DNA of 64,000 bases from Rotaria socialis (Eukaryota; Rotifera; Eurotatoria; Philodinida; Philodinidae): the NCBI GenBank assembly GCA_905331475.1, contig CAJNYU010002662.1:9874-73873 (forward strand). Reading direction: 5' to 3'. This document shows positions 27,501-39,689 of the stretch, piece by piece. The notes under the pieces were generated by a model. The model made no database searches and was not told the DNA's origin. It saw only the letters and a list, made by a program, of their open reading frames with translations. Within the stretch, counting starts at the first letter, position 1, and each line of letters starts with the position of its first letter. Both the position numbers and the translations under genes were made by a program.

Positions 27501-30500
27501 ATCTCGATTGAACAAGATGTTTACCATTTTTTTTGACATTTTTTCCTGTTTTATCACTATTTTTATTATCTTCAATTTGTTTTTGATCTTGTCTCTCTTT
27601 TGGTTGTGGTTCTGATGTATCTTGTGGTAATTTTTTCATTAATGAATCTTGAAATCTTAATATTGATAGAAGTGCTTCTAATTGTAATGTGACAACAAGT
27701 TTACTGAAATGAACATGAGCTCTATTTTCGATTCCATCATAAGTTGACGATAAAAATAATGGATTTTCTGATGATGTATGAAGTAGATTTAGGCTAACTA
27801 ATTTTTGACTTTGATAATTATTTGTTTGCTCTAATTGAGCTGATAATAAACGTAACTGTTGATTGTCTTTGCCAACAAATTGTTCATGATAGACTATTAA
27901 ATTAGTTAATGACGCATCGAATTCCATATCGAATGTTTTTATTTTTGTTTTAGCAACGATGGATTCAAGTGATAAACGTAGAAACGGTTCATCTTCATTT
28001 TTTTCCTTTGCACTTTCATCGATATGTATATCGATCTAAAAACAATAAAAACCACATAAATCACTAATGAAAATAAAAATAATCATAACTTTACTCTATC
28101 AAGTGTAAATGCCGCTTCTAGTTGTGTTAATTGGCCTTCAAATTCTTTTTTTTTCTCATTTGTATCTGCAGTTTTGACGTTTTTCCCCTTATTTTCTTCT
28201 GCTTCAGCCTTTTCTTTTGTTTTCTTAACTGGTGTCATTCCTTCGACAGCTTCTAGTGTTTGTTCAGGATTATTCAGTGATGATTGTATAGTTGTAGGCT
28301 AAAACCAGTAAAATACATATATTTCTCAACTACAAAAACCCAAACGAGACAAACTTCGGATTCAATCGAATACGAAACAGTTGGATTTTTCGATTGAGGA
28401 AATTCAATTGATTGAATATGATTTATTATTTGAAACAAACGTTTATCTGATAAGCGTAAAACTACACTAGGAAGTTTTCCAGCAACTTTCCAACTAAAAT
28501 CAAAAACTTATTAATTAAACACTTTCTTTACCATGAAATACATACGCAGGCAAAATAGCATCATCACTATAAAGACATTTACCAACATCTAAATCAAGTT
28601 CCATTGGTCGAATTAAATGTAAACTAGTATTTTTTTCTAAGCACGCTTTCTGCCAACTTTCATCTAAGTTTGAAGAAAAAATATCGATGTATCGTTTCAA
28701 TAAGTTCGTTACTATTTTACTTCGATTAGCATAAATCAATTGAACATTTTCAAGTTTTAATTTAAATTGAGTGTAAGATCTTTCACGAGCTTCTTGAATA
28801 TCCTATAATAAATAAAGTTATTAAATCATTAAAAAAAACATTTTCTCATTCTTGCTTTTGCTTCTTTTAATGAAATGACTTGTTCTCCACTATTATTTGT
28901 TTTTCGTTTTAATGTTAAATGACCAAAGTCCATACAAATTGCAGCAACGCCACTAGAACAAAACAAAACAAAATTAACAGATTACGAGACTTGAAAAAAA
29001 ACGATTCTCCTACTCTTGGTAAACTCCTTTTTCTGCTAAAAGAAAATAGGCAGATTGAATATCGATATCAATATCTAGAACTTTGATTTTTTCAATATTA
29101 TGTTTCATTAATATATAAGAACGATGTTTAACATCGGTATAAGTTGATAAGGCGACTTGTTTAACGCTATAATAGATAAATTCATTTTTTTAATAGAAAT
29201 TTTTAGTTTACATTAGGATTTTTACCCTTGAAGATTACGTTGAGTATCTTGTTCAAAGCATTCAGCCAATTTATTAATTGTTGGCTAAAGTAGACAATTT
29301 TTTTTATCAATTTTAGTGATACAATTCTATATTTACTGCATTGTATTTTATTTCAAGAGACTGTGCAACGACTTTAACACGATAATCCGATAATTTATCT
29401 AATGGATTCGTTTCGAATTCAACTTTCAATAACTTTTCTTGTTTCAATGATGATGATGATGATGATAATTTGTAAACAGGTTGAGCGAGTACAGGACGAC
29501 TATCATTTGAAAACTCGGGTTGTTTTAAATCGCTAGCTATACCAAAAACTTGAAATGAACCCAAATCAACAAATGCACTAAATGAAATAGATTGAGATCT
29601 CGAATTAGTAATTAGTAATTTAAAAAACAGAAACATACGCAATAGCTGTCGTCGCTGGTCTTCTTTTGAAGACTAAACCAGTATCAGGTATAACTGCTCG
29701 AGCAATAATTCGAAATCTATAGAAGAAAAAGTAAAAAAAAAAAATTTCAATAGAATATTTGCATTTACTGAGTATCATCTTTATCAAGTTTCGACCAAAC
29801 ATTAACATCAAGTAGATTCAACCGAATAGCTAAATCAATGTCGATATACTAAAATACGAAAAAACAAAGGCACACAGATTTTTCGTTTGATATCAACAAG
29901 TAAGATTTACCTCTTCTGGATAACTTAAAGTAGAAGTATCTTCTCCTTCATAACCAATCGCATCATATAATTTTTTCTTTTCTTCGGGTGACATAACTTT
30001 TTCAAAATCAAGATCTAACCATCAAAAAGAAATAAAAAGTGGATATAAGCTAATAAGAAGTTTTATAAGGCAGAAAACCTGGATTATCTTGTGGTTTATT
30101 TCCACCCCACCAATTTGATACACTTCCCCACCAAGTTTTTGGTTCTTGTTCTTTTTTCTTCTTAGCTTCTATTTCAGCACTTCGACGAATATATGTTAAA
30201 TTGAAAACATCGAGTTTTTTTTCTAGTTCCTATTGTTTTAAGATAAATAACCTTTATTTTAATATATTTGTTTCATTTAGTTTACTTCTGCTCGTTGTTT
30301 TTGTTCGACTGTTGCTTTTCCCAATAAGTCTTGAAAATGTAATGAACGATATTCTCGACAACGATCTAGATGTAGTTTAATATTTTCCCATTTATAACAT
30401 TCAAATCTTGGTCGAATTTCTTCATTAACTATTGCTTCGTATGCAAATTTCCATCTATAAAATATTCGTTGTATTCAATAATAATGAATAAAAATAAATA

Positions 30501-32277
30501 AAGTACTTTTTAACAGTGAGCTTTTCGTCTACATCATTTTTAATACGATATTTTATGTATTTTGATTGAAGACTAAGATAATCTCGAACTTCCAGTAAAT
30601 CAAGTAAATCAGAATACTAAAAGTAAACAATTGCAATAGAAAATTTGTTTTTTTTTCTATTTGAATTTACTTGATCACGATTAATATTTAAACTAATTTC
30701 ATCTAGATCAACTTTAATATCGAACATTGGTTGTTTAAATTCATTTTGACGTGGTTTCATTACTAATATAACTTTTGCTTTAATATTTAATGGGCGAAGA
30801 ACTAAATATAAATCATTTTTTAGAATAATACCACAGAGAAACAATTAACCATTTACTATATGATATATCAGTTGGTGTTTGTTGATTATCAACTGCTATG
30901 TTTGCTCTTAGATTTTTCTATATTTCAGAAGAAAGCAAATTTGAAAGCAAAACATATTGAAGAAGAAAAGTATATGTAACATACAAGCGCTTCTTCTCTT
31001 GGCAATCCAGATCGTGATTGAGCATTAGTATTCCAATAAACTGATAGAGCACTTAACTCACCAAGCTAAAATAAAACATAGTTTTCTGATGATATTATTC
31101 GTACGTCAATCATAAATATATCGAATTGTACGGTATAATTCAAAATCTATTGAATTATTTTCCAAGTCAATTTCAAATGTTTTCTTCTTATTAAAATAGA
31201 AATAAAAAGAGTTGTTAACCGATATTATTGTTATATAGAATGTTATTGGAACAATATATTAAAATTTTAAATGCAAGTACTTTACCTTATGAATCAATGG
31301 AGTATCTTCTTTAAGTATTGTTGGTTTCCAATCTGAAGTGGTTGTCTAAATGCAAAGTGAACTTTTTGATTGAATTTTAATTTTTTGAAAATTCTCACAT
31401 GTAATGTAATATAATTAAGTGTAAATCCAAAAGCAAATGGGTGATTTGGTTTTGTTGATTTGTCTTCATAGACAACATGAATATTTCGAATTGATAATTC
31501 TAAATTTCGAATAACTTGTAATTGCATACGTTCTACAAATGTATCGCTAGTTTTATCGGCTGTTGCAGCATTTTCTTTATTTGTAAAAGAACATTAAAAA
31601 GTAGTAGAAAAGCAATTTTTTTCAGTTATTTTTTTGGTACTTAGAGCTTCTTGTTCTTTACGCAGTTCTTCGATTTTATGAACTTCTTTCATCTTTGCTT
31701 CATGGTGTTCTTTTTCATCACGTTTAGCATCATATTCAACTTCTATTATGTTAATAACACCAAAAAAGTAAAATAAATACAAATCAAAAATATGATGAAT
31801 AGAACGAACCAGTTTTGGGAACAACTAATAAATAAAGTCCATCAATTGTTACTTTTGTTGGATTTACATATAAATTTGACCATGGAACTTGAAGAGTTAG
31901 TTTTTCTAAAAATTAGTAAAACATTAAGCAGAATATCGTAATAAAACACTGAAATTAAAATTAATTCAATATACCAAGATAACCAAGAGACACCGTGACA
32001 GGAAGATTTAAATCAGCCTAGAATGATAAAAAAAAATTAATTTTCTTGTTTTTCTTATCAGATAAGCATACTAATGCATTTGGTTTTAGATAAAGTTTTT
32101 CCAAAACAACATTACCTAAGAATAATTATAAAATTATATGCATAATGTACAAAAAAACATTTTGGAAAAAAGCTTACCGTTCCATAAGTCAATTTGAAGT
32201 TTTTTTGTATCTAAATTTTCGATGTAATCACTTAAATATTTATCAAGTAAATAAACGACTAAATTCTCGAAAACCAT
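11774..32277 (-). CDS. VPS13: VPS13 (A/C-type) bridge-like lipid transfer protein, multi-exon
   Basis: VPS13 proteins form a long hydrophobic groove that carries bulk glycerophospholipids between membranes at contact sites. The gene starts at the ATG ending at 32277 with [19 protein letters not shown], the canonical chorein start. It runs through dozens of short exons, mostly separated by introns of 50-60 bp, and ends at TGA 11774-11776. Landmarks in order are the chorein N-domain, a [11 protein letters not shown] segment (about 30110-30160), the central groove region, the VAB/SHR-binding region (about 17594-21640), the glycine-rich C-terminal block (about 13980-15540) and a PH-like end (11774-12565). 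The C-terminal motifs match VPS13A/C better than B or D. No stop or frameshift was noticed in the exons read, but not every junction was resolved. Introns at 16097-17593 and 26311-27524 exceed 1 kb. The family's usual size is about 3,100-3,700 aa, which fits this span. Confidence 0.93.
13980..15540 (-). other. VPS13 C-terminal glycine-rich (ATG2_C-like) block
   Basis: Consecutive exons encode [20 protein letters not shown] with [17 protein letters not shown] (14208-14435), [20 protein letters not shown] (within 14520-14700), and [20 protein letters not shown] with [17 protein letters not shown] (the reverse of 13983-14150). These match the VPS13A/C signature segments GLLGSTVGGAAG, GLAALTMDEDYQ and ARPTGGIVDMAS. 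Because the last exon lies opposite a plus-strand open frame, that plus-strand frame is a shadow. Confidence 0.9.
16097..17593 (-). other. Long (1,497 bp) intron of VPS13
   Basis: The donor AGT|GTAAGT at 17593/17594 and the acceptor CTACAG at 16097 join ...TKIDFS to [10 protein letters not shown] in phase 0. The intron is about 25 times longer than the typical ones here. No exon, inverted repeat or transposase remnant was recognised inside. Confidence 0.75.
17594..21640 (-). other. VPS13 adaptor-binding (VAB/SHR-BD) region
   Basis: Exons in this interval encode beta-rich repeats typical of the VAB region, which recruits organelle adaptors. Examples are ISFKDYxxGxAPLLIVN-like text in the 17774-18055 exon ([20 protein letters not shown]) and [19 protein letters not shown] in the 20187-20471 exon. 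The limits are approximate. Confidence 0.65.
26311..27524 (-). other. Long (1,214 bp) intron of VPS13
   Basis: The donor G|GTAAAC follows codons KKN, and the acceptor TTTTAG precedes ATGTTCCAGCTGCACC; splicing is phase 1 and restores GAT (Asp) then [14 protein letters not shown] 92-aa plus-strand open frame at 26711-26989 is inside but is rich in Phe, Tyr and Cys, as expected of random AT-rich sequence. Confidence 0.7.
31295..32277 (-). other. Chorein N-terminal domain of VPS13
   Basis: Exon 1 encodes MVFENL...[13 protein letters not shown]. Following mini-exons give [15 protein letters not shown] (about 32092-32115) and [14 protein letters not shown] (about 31975-32020), then [20 protein letters not shown] (near 31835-31905). 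This is the order seen in the chorein domain, which scoops lipid at the donor membrane. The 31294-31527 exon encodes [20 protein letters not shown], matching the conserved NLQVKI..IHIRYED segment. Confidence 0.9.
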
Positions 32278-34251
32278 GATGATACAGTTTTACCATACAA
32301 GTTAATGATTGTGAAATATTATTAATGTAAGATAGCAATTATTTATCTTAAATAGATGAGACGCTGCTTATCTATTTATAGAATAAAGTAAAGGGTTTGT
32401 TTTTTTTTTCTTGCCATCATTACTCAAACTATTGTATAAGATAGCTAATCGATGACTCATTTCTGAGGCATTTCGTTTTTCTGCGATGAATATTTCGACC
32501 AATAGGAATAAACTACCCGTTCATGGAATATGCCTGGGTATAGTATAGTCAATGATTAAAACAGATTGTTTCGAGAAAATATGAAAGTTTGAATTCAAAA
32601 TAGACTATTTTAGTTGACATTTACGTTGTATTTTCGTGTCCCAAACGTTGTTCTGTAATAGAGAAATAAAAAAAAAACTTGAAAAATATTGACTATTATT
32701 GATTCTGAGCTGGCACATATCAAATCTCAATTTTCTTCTGGATGTCAAGCTTGTAAACTATATAGATATATGTCTTAATAGATTAAAAACATAGTTAAAA
32801 AATTTTATGACATTATTTGTCACAATCAAGAGATGGTGTTGTAGTGTAAAAATATATTAATGCTATTTTGAAAATTAATTACTAGCTTTGATAAAATAGT
32901 GAAATTTATTTAAAACTGGCATGCAACTATTGTTTAGTATCCTTTTCATGCACATCGAGAGAAACTCTAAATTAGTTCAATGATATTTTCGTTATATTTC
33001 ATTTCGTTATTTTTTAATTTAAGATGTCGATATGAATAATTAATATAAAAATTTTTGGTTTAAAAAATGACGGATTTTCTAAAGCAATACTCTAACTCAA
33101 GAAATTTCTAAATCTAGAATATCTCAGAATAAATGAGGAAACATCGAATTCGCATCCAATTGTTACGTGTACTGCAAAAACTGAGTCGATCTATATATGT
33201 TTTGAATAATTCTGAGAAAAAGTTTTTTTTGAAAAATCCCTGTACCCCTCCCCCCCCCTCCCAGGGATGGTCTGGTCAATAATGACAATTTTCCCGATAA
33301 CTCAGTCATTTCTTTACGGATCCTTCTCATCTTCGAACTCGACTGATATATTGATGAGATCATTCTGTGCACAAAATTTCAAGACAATTAGATGAGGCTT
33401 TCAAGAGTTATCGTGTTAACGGCCGGGCACACTGATCGAATCTAGAGTGTACTCACTTTTTGAGTACACAAAAATCAAAAGGCGTAAAGAACCTTTCTAC
33501 TTTACGTTAGTTGTCGTCTCTAATAAAAAAAAGAAAAACATGATTGATCGCTTTGGATGATCTCTTTCTTTCAAGAGAACCAAAAAACTAATTTGTTTAA
33601 AAATATACTACCATTATATTAATATTTGTTACTTTGTTGTATATGCAAATATTGTCGACATTCATGCTCTTTTATGATAACAGATAAATATTCGACGAAT
33701 ACATAATTTAAAATATGAATCCGTACAATATGACTAGAAAAGCTTAGCAAAATTGATTCGAAATTGTATTAATTGAATAGAATATATATTCAAACATTAG
33801 TACTACAAATGCATAACATGTTAAATTTCTCACAATTCATGAATAATCATTGAGAGAGAAAGTATTAAAAAAAAATTTAAAACAGTTTCTTTTACGTTGT
33901 TGAAATATAAATTTGTTTTGGAACAATACAAAATAAGATTATGAGTCATATGTTTTTTGTTTTTCTTCCTACACAATATGTAAAAGAAATGCTAGTTAGA
34001 ATCCTTCATTAAACAAGTGAATACTTTGTTTTAAAACATTATTTTAGTGTAAATCTATTGATACAAAAGAGAATAACTTTTCGACGAAATCTTCCTCTAA
34101 AAACATTTAATATATTTATCAGGAAAAAAATTAGATATTAATTATAAAATATGCGAATCAATTTTTTTATCATTCAGTTTGCCGTTCCAGACGAATAGAA
34201 AAAACAAGCACTGTACAGAAGAAAAGAAAACAGATCCTTATATGTTATTAT
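32278..34251. other. Intergenic region upstream of VPS13
   Basis: No exon is recognised. Around 33220-33470 is a more GC-rich patch with a C-tract (CCCCTCCCCCCCCCCTCCC near 33244) followed by TTCAAGAGTTATCGTGTTAA and a short hairpin AGAGTGTACTCAC...GAGTACAC near 33446-33478. This looks like an old mobile-element fragment but could not be assigned. The VPS13 promoter should lie just above 32278. Confidence 0.45.
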
Positions 34252-35988
34252 TCAAGAGAGCATTTCTGTATTGAAACCAACTGGTCTAATTTTCATCGCA
34301 CATGTTTTCAATGAATATTTTGCACCTAGCCAATTATTCCAAAAGACACCTGTAGCAGTTGAATCATTTCCACGTAAATAAAGTCCATTTAAATTGGCTA
34401 ACGTACACCCTGTATGCCACCAGCCACTTTTGTAATTTTCTGCACACTGACTTGACATTGATTGATCATTATCTTGATCACGTGTTGTAAAACGCATACC
34501 ACGATTATATGATAACGAATCACCGCCAGTTGATGTTGTCATGTAACGACCTAAATTTAATGTATATTTTGTTTGCTCGTCTGTTATAAAAAACCATTCG
34601 TAGTCAACAAAACGTGATTGATCATTAAAATCTTCCATATCAATATGAAGACGATATTCATTTTGATTTGTTAATGTATGAATTTTTTCATTTCCAAGCC
34701 AAAAATCGCGTGTAAGATCACCAAAACCACGTCTATATGATGACCATGTAACAAAAAAATTTGATTGTTGATTATAATCACCACGACGTTGAATAACTGT
34801 CCATCCACCGCCATCTGTATCCATATCACAAAATACGCGAAATGATTTTGGACTTGTACGAGGCCTTTAAACGAATATTTTTTTTGTTGAATAATTATGC
34901 TAATTTTTCAAAACTTTTCTTACCATATTTCATAAATTCCACTTGTTCGTTTTCCTGCTAAATAGACTTCACTACAATCCACATAAGCATAATCGCGTGC
35001 AGGCGTTGATCGTGCACATAAACTATCAATGATGTCATCATCCGGACCACCCATAGATGATATTGAAGTTGTTGTCCCGCCACCATTATTTGGTGAAATC
35101 AATGTTGTCAGAGAAGATGATACGATGGATTGATCAGATAATGTTGAAGCTGTACTGAAAACTGTAGCCTTACTAGTAGCACTACTACTGCTACTACTAC
35201 TAGTACTGGTAGTTATTGTTGTTGTTGTTGTTTCTAAAAAACAACAAATGTAGATATTCAATTAAGTTAACATTTTTTGTACCTGTACTAGTTGAAGTTG
35301 ATGCTGGAACTGTTTCACATTGATCTTCACATAAAAATCCTGTTGCAGTGCAAGTACAAACTAGAAATATGAAATCACAGTTATATATTGGGTAATGTTT
35401 CGACATAGTCGATATCGATATATTTCAGATAAACAAATAGCTAGGAATCTTTATACTCGTCTACTATCTATTTATGTTGCAATAGGTACGATTACAGTTG
35501 AATAGATGAATTGTTTTTTCTAATTAAATCCAAAAAAATAATTTTTAAGATCGGAGAGGAAGGTGTTACCATTTCTTCTCCTTCTTCTTCTCTCTCTCTC
35601 TCTCACACGTACTCTTCTGAGTCAGATCAGATCTATTTACATCGTTCATCAGTAATATGTTGTTACCTTTACACGGATTTGTTCCTGAACGATATTTGCC
35701 ATAGAGTGGAATTTCAACTAGAAAAACTGTAGCAAATAAATATATTTTTGAAAAATAAAAAATAAGAAAACATTACATCTGCCATCATCAGTTTTACATG
35801 TGAATTCATCAATTGGTTTTACATTTGCAGCTGAATTAGTATTTACAAAATATACAAATTGGGTTATTTATTTTCAAGTACTTTTTCTACATACGTATTC
35901 CATTGGTATTCACTGTTAGTGTAGGTGGTAGTGTAATAGCCAAAAATATATTAATATGCAACAAGAAAACTATTGATAATCGATTCAT
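34252..35988 (-). CDS. Secreted VWC-like plus fibrinogen C-terminal domain protein (FReD lectin-like)
   Basis: Six exons (35895-35988, 35777-35830, 35667-35717, 35283-35360, 34924-35233, 34252-34864) join in frame to 399 aa; every intron is GT-AG and the intron in the serine-rich stretch is 49 bp. Order: signal peptide (MNRLSIVFLLHINIFLAIT); a cysteine module FTCKTDDGRFEIPLYGKYRS then NPCKVCTCTATGFLCEDQC, which fits a VWC half-module; a Thr/Ser-rich linker of about 60 residues that is probably O-glycosylated; then a fibrinogen-related domain. The latter shows CDMDTDGGGWTVIQRR, the central FGDLTRDFWLGNEKIH, and the calcium/ligand-site region DQDNDQSMSSQCAENYKSGW followed by WWHTGC. Fibrinogen-related proteins commonly bind acetylated sugars in innate recognition or act in the matrix; which applies here is not shown. 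The frame is intact. Confidence 0.9.
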
Positions 35989-36445
35989 ACTTCCGAGTCG
36001 AGAAGAAGAAAATGTATGTTGTGTTTGTTAGTGGAGATGAATAATATAATATACTACAGGAATATCTCATTAAACAGATCGTCGTAAAAGAGAGAAAATG
36101 ACACAAAAAAAAAGATCTGCTGATTAGTGACGTGTACTTCATGTGAAAGGTCGAGGTTAGTATGGCCAAATGCACAAATAAATGAAGTCAACGGGAAAAT
36201 ACTAATTTCCATCAAGAAAAAAGAATGCCTTGATAATCATCTTAGATAAACTAGCAAATGCCAATTATTTAACTGTCAGTAACGCATTAGAAAACAAGAA
36301 AACACTTGGTACTATGATCCAGGGTAAAATAATAATAGTAATAGAAAATTTTTCTTTTTACGTATATGTTTATAGAATCAATATGAAGAAGAAGAACAAA
36401 ACCGATTAGTTTATTGAAGAAAAAACCGAAACGACAACAAAGAAA

Positions 36446-37564
36446 TTATTCATCAGCTATTTGAATAACTGCTTTACCAAAATTTTTTCCTTGAAAAATT
36501 CCAAGTATTGCTTCAGGAGCTTGTTCTAAACCTTTTGTTACATCTTCTTTCACTTTGATTTCTCCATTAGCAATCCATTTTGGAATTTTCGAATAGAATT
36601 CTTGATGAAAACTTGGCTCTTTTAGTTTATCTGAGACAATAAAACCTTGAAGTTTCAATCGTTTTGCAACAATTAATATAAGATTACGAATACCATGAGC
36701 ATCGGGTGTATTGTATTGTGAAATCATTCCACATTCAACAAATCGAGCATGATTAGCAGCAGCACCAAGTGCTGCTTCAAGTTGATCACCACCAACATTA
36801 TCAAAATAAATATTTAATGGATCAAATTTAGCAAGTTCAGCTTTCACATCAGCTGTTTTGTAATTAAATGCATGATCAAAATGAAGTTCAGTTTGAAGCC
36901 ATTTTACTTTATCATCAGTACCAGCTGATCCGATAACTGTCAAACCTTCACGTTTAGCTACAAGAATAAAAAGAAAAAGAATAAAATTTTCGTTTCAAAT
37001 ATAATCGTTGATTTATTTACCGAGTTGTCCAACAATTTGACCGACAGCACCAGATGCGCCAGTAATAAAGATTGTTTCGCCTTTTTTCGGTTCTCCAATG
37101 TGATAAAATCCATGATAAGCTGTTTGGCCAGGCATACCAGCAGCTCCTACCCATGTTGTTAAGGGTAATCCAAGTTGAATTCGTTCCTCACTTATAACTT
37201 GAAGTAAATCTGTTTGAGCTTTTGAATGAACTGTATATTCTTCATAACCTCCAAATCCATAAATATATTGGCCAACAATAAACTTTTCATTTTCAGATTT
37301 GACAACTTTTCCGACAAAAAAATTTGTCAATGGTTGATTAAGTTCAAATGCAGGTGAATAGCTTTTTGCTTCAGCTGATCTCATTCGACCTCGCATATAT
37401 GGATCAATAGATATAACAAGATTCTTTGTGACAATACCACCTTGCATATCGACGTTATCAAGATCAATCGTTCGGTCTTTAACATATTTAAGATGTTTAC
37501 CAGGCACAGGATAATCAGAAGGAATCTCTGCAAAGATAACAGCCGAATTTTGAATAGGAGCCAT
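36446..37564 (-). CDS. Prostaglandin reductase 1-like NADPH-dependent alkenal/one oxidoreductase (MDR family)
   Basis: Two exons (37021-37564, 36446-36957) separated by a 63-bp GT-AG intron encode 351 aa from ATG (MAPIQNSAVIFAEIPSDYPV). Leukotriene B4 dehydrogenase/PTGR1 and plant double-bond reductases reduce the alpha,beta double bond of enals and enones using NADPH. Visible features are the N-terminal IDPYMRGRM motif, GMPGQTAYHGFYHIGEPKKG, the nucleotide-binding GASGAVGQIVGQLAK (AxxGxxG type) spanning the intron, and FDNVGGDQLEAAL. Zinc ligands of alcohol dehydrogenases are absent, as expected for this subfamily. The C-terminus KNFGKAVIQIADE matches the family end GKNFGKAV. Probably cytosolic; no signal peptide. 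Confidence 0.93.
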
Positions 37565-38756
37565 TGTTTTTTCTTCAAGAAATATTTGAATAATCAAGTG
37601 TATTTGTTAGTGGTGAAATGGTAAAGAAACTTCTTGACTTTATATAGAATAAAAGATGCTGTATCGTCATCGTGATTATGCAGAATAGAACGATAAAAGA
37701 GTGTCTTTTCTTCTTTTTTTACATCATAGATAGAAGGTCACGTCATTGAAGAAGAAAAGAAAAAGAAACTATTCGATCCATGGTGTAAAATAAAACGAAT
37801 TGACTGTGGTTTCACCTGTAATAAAAGCACACTCGTACTTTATCGTTCTCTTCTTGTAACTGCATTGAAGTACGAAAGTGACATAGTATGACTTTCTTCG
37901 TTGAGAGAATATTATTCGAAATATGTCTACGTTCTTTTTTTGAAAGAACAGCAAAGAAATGTGATGATAAAATAAATATTTTGCGATTACCTTATTTGAA
38001 TATTTAAAATTAGAAACTACTTTAAAATCCTTAAGAAAAAACTCTTGACGTTGGACGAAATATTTTCTATGTCATACAGATTTAAAAAGTTGATAAAAAA
38101 ATCTTTTGTTGATAATGTTTTACTGTTAGAAACCTGTCAGTCTACTTTTTAAGGAAATCAAATTTGATAAACAAGACAAACAAAGAAACTAAGACATACA
38201 AGTTTCTTTTGTCAATTTTTGAGCGCAAAAATAAAAACATATTTTATTGTTGTTGACAATAAAATATATCAACAAAAACTTCATTCTTCATATTTGTATC
38301 AATATCAAATGTTACTAGATTAATCTAATCGAATAAACGTACTGGTAAGACCATTATGCAATAATACTGAACATAATGATTATTAGAGCTCAATAATATC
38401 TTACACCATAATTTAGTCAAATTTAAGATAATAATATATCTTCTTCGACATGTTTCTTAGTGTGATAATGATCGAGTAGAAAGTATGAGTTTTCATTAAT
38501 TTTTACGAAATAATAGATTTTCATTTATTAGTGAATCGTCAAAATAATATTGTTTTTTTTTTAAATATATATAGATAAAAATGAAATCATAATAGATCTG
38601 TTTTGTTTCAAGTACAATTCTAAAGTAACAAATATAATAATAAAACTCTCAAAACAAACAGAGAACTATCAAAAACAATCTGAAATCGTTAAAAAAATAG
38701 TTATTTTCAAGTATAAGTGATGATTTGAGAAACTGTATAATGAATTTTTCATTGGG
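37565..38756. other. Intergenic region
   Basis: AT-rich spacer of about 1.2 kb between the reductase start and the carbonic anhydrase stop. No exon or repeat was recognised. Confidence 0.5.
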
Positions 38757-39689
38757 TTATTGAAGTATAAATATAAAAAGAACAAGTGATATTAGAAATA
38801 TTGATCTTTGTTCAATACATACTGAAGAACGTTGAATACATTTGTTGTAGTCGTCATTAACTTCCAGATTTTTCTCAGGTTCAAAATTCGCTAAAATGTT
38901 ACGTGAATTTAAGTTTTGTGGATCTCGAAAATTTGATGGTGCTGAATTATCTATGAATATTTTTAATTGATTTTCTGATATTGGTACAGTCGATGCTAAT
39001 ATTATCCAAATAATACCTTCCGTACATGGAGGAGTAGTTAATGAACCAATGTAACGATAGAAACGAGGCGAAAAAAATGTTGGAAAAAGTGGAGATATAT
39101 CGATTTGTCTCTCAATAGCTATGGATGCATTTCTAGTTTGATTTAAGATTGACAATAGATCATTGATATATGGATTATCATCAACTTGTAAATTAAAAAG
39201 TACACAAAGAACAGTTAAAGAACTCGAAAACTGAGCTTCATGCACAAAATGTATTTCTAAAGAATATTTTATTCCATCAATTGTATGCTCTGAGCCTTGA
39301 TAAGCATTGTAACCCCAATGAAAATGAAATTGAACTAAATAAAATATTTCTGATAGATTAGCTCCACTGATTGAAAGACGCGCTGATGTCGGTGGATACA
39401 CAACTATTGTGTGGCCATTATGTGTGAAATTCCATACGTACAAAGATGTATTTACCATAAAATCATTCAAACAGAGTGGATTAAGACTTTTATCATATTT
39501 AACAAGACATGTTTGAATGTTTATAGGAGACTGTGCTCTACCATTACATGTATTATATCTTTGTTGCCATGTGTCAGGTCCTTCGCGTTGATAATCCCAA
39601 TATTGTGTTAATGGATTTACACGTTGAAGCGAAGTATAATTCAAAATTGATATTAGAAATATTAATTGTAACTTGAACACCAAAAGCAT
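38757..39689 (-). CDS. Alpha carbonic anhydrase, secreted or membrane-anchored
   Basis: A single intact exon of 310 aa. Alpha-CAs hydrate CO2 to bicarbonate with a zinc ion held by three histidines. The N-terminus is a signal peptide (LVFKLQLIFLISILNYTSLQ), followed by YWDYQREGPDTW and QSPINIQT. The proton-shuttle His is in THNGHTIVV, the zinc histidines in QFHFHWG and EIHFVH, and the substrate-pocket threonine region in GSLTTPPCTEG. All expected catalytic positions are present, so activity is plausible. Several N-glycosylation sequons are seen. The last residues (IFLISLVLFIFILQ) are hydrophobic, which suggests a GPI-anchor signal or a C-terminal membrane anchor, as in CA IV-type enzymes. The lack of introns contrasts with the neighbouring genes. 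Confidence 0.93.
   Translation of the reverse strand: MLLVFKLQLIFLISILNYTSLQRVNPLTQYWDYQREGPDTWQQRYNTCNGRAQSPINIQTCLVKYDKSLNPLCLNDFMVNTSLYVWNFTHNGHTIVVYPPTSARLSISGANLSEIFYLVQFHFHWGYNAYQGSEHTIDGIKYSLEIHFVHEAQFSSSLTVLCVLFNLQVDDNPYINDLLSILNQTRNASIAIERQIDISPLFPTFFSPRFYRYIGSLTTPPCTEGIIWIILASTVPISENQLKIFIDNSAPSNFRDPQNLNSRNILANFEPEKNLEVNDDYNKCIQRSSVCIEQRSIFLISLVLFIFILQ

Noticed and set aside
37381..37578. 65-codon minus-strand frame overlapping the reductase
   Set aside because: It is an out-of-frame shadow of the first exon of the prostaglandin-reductase-like gene.
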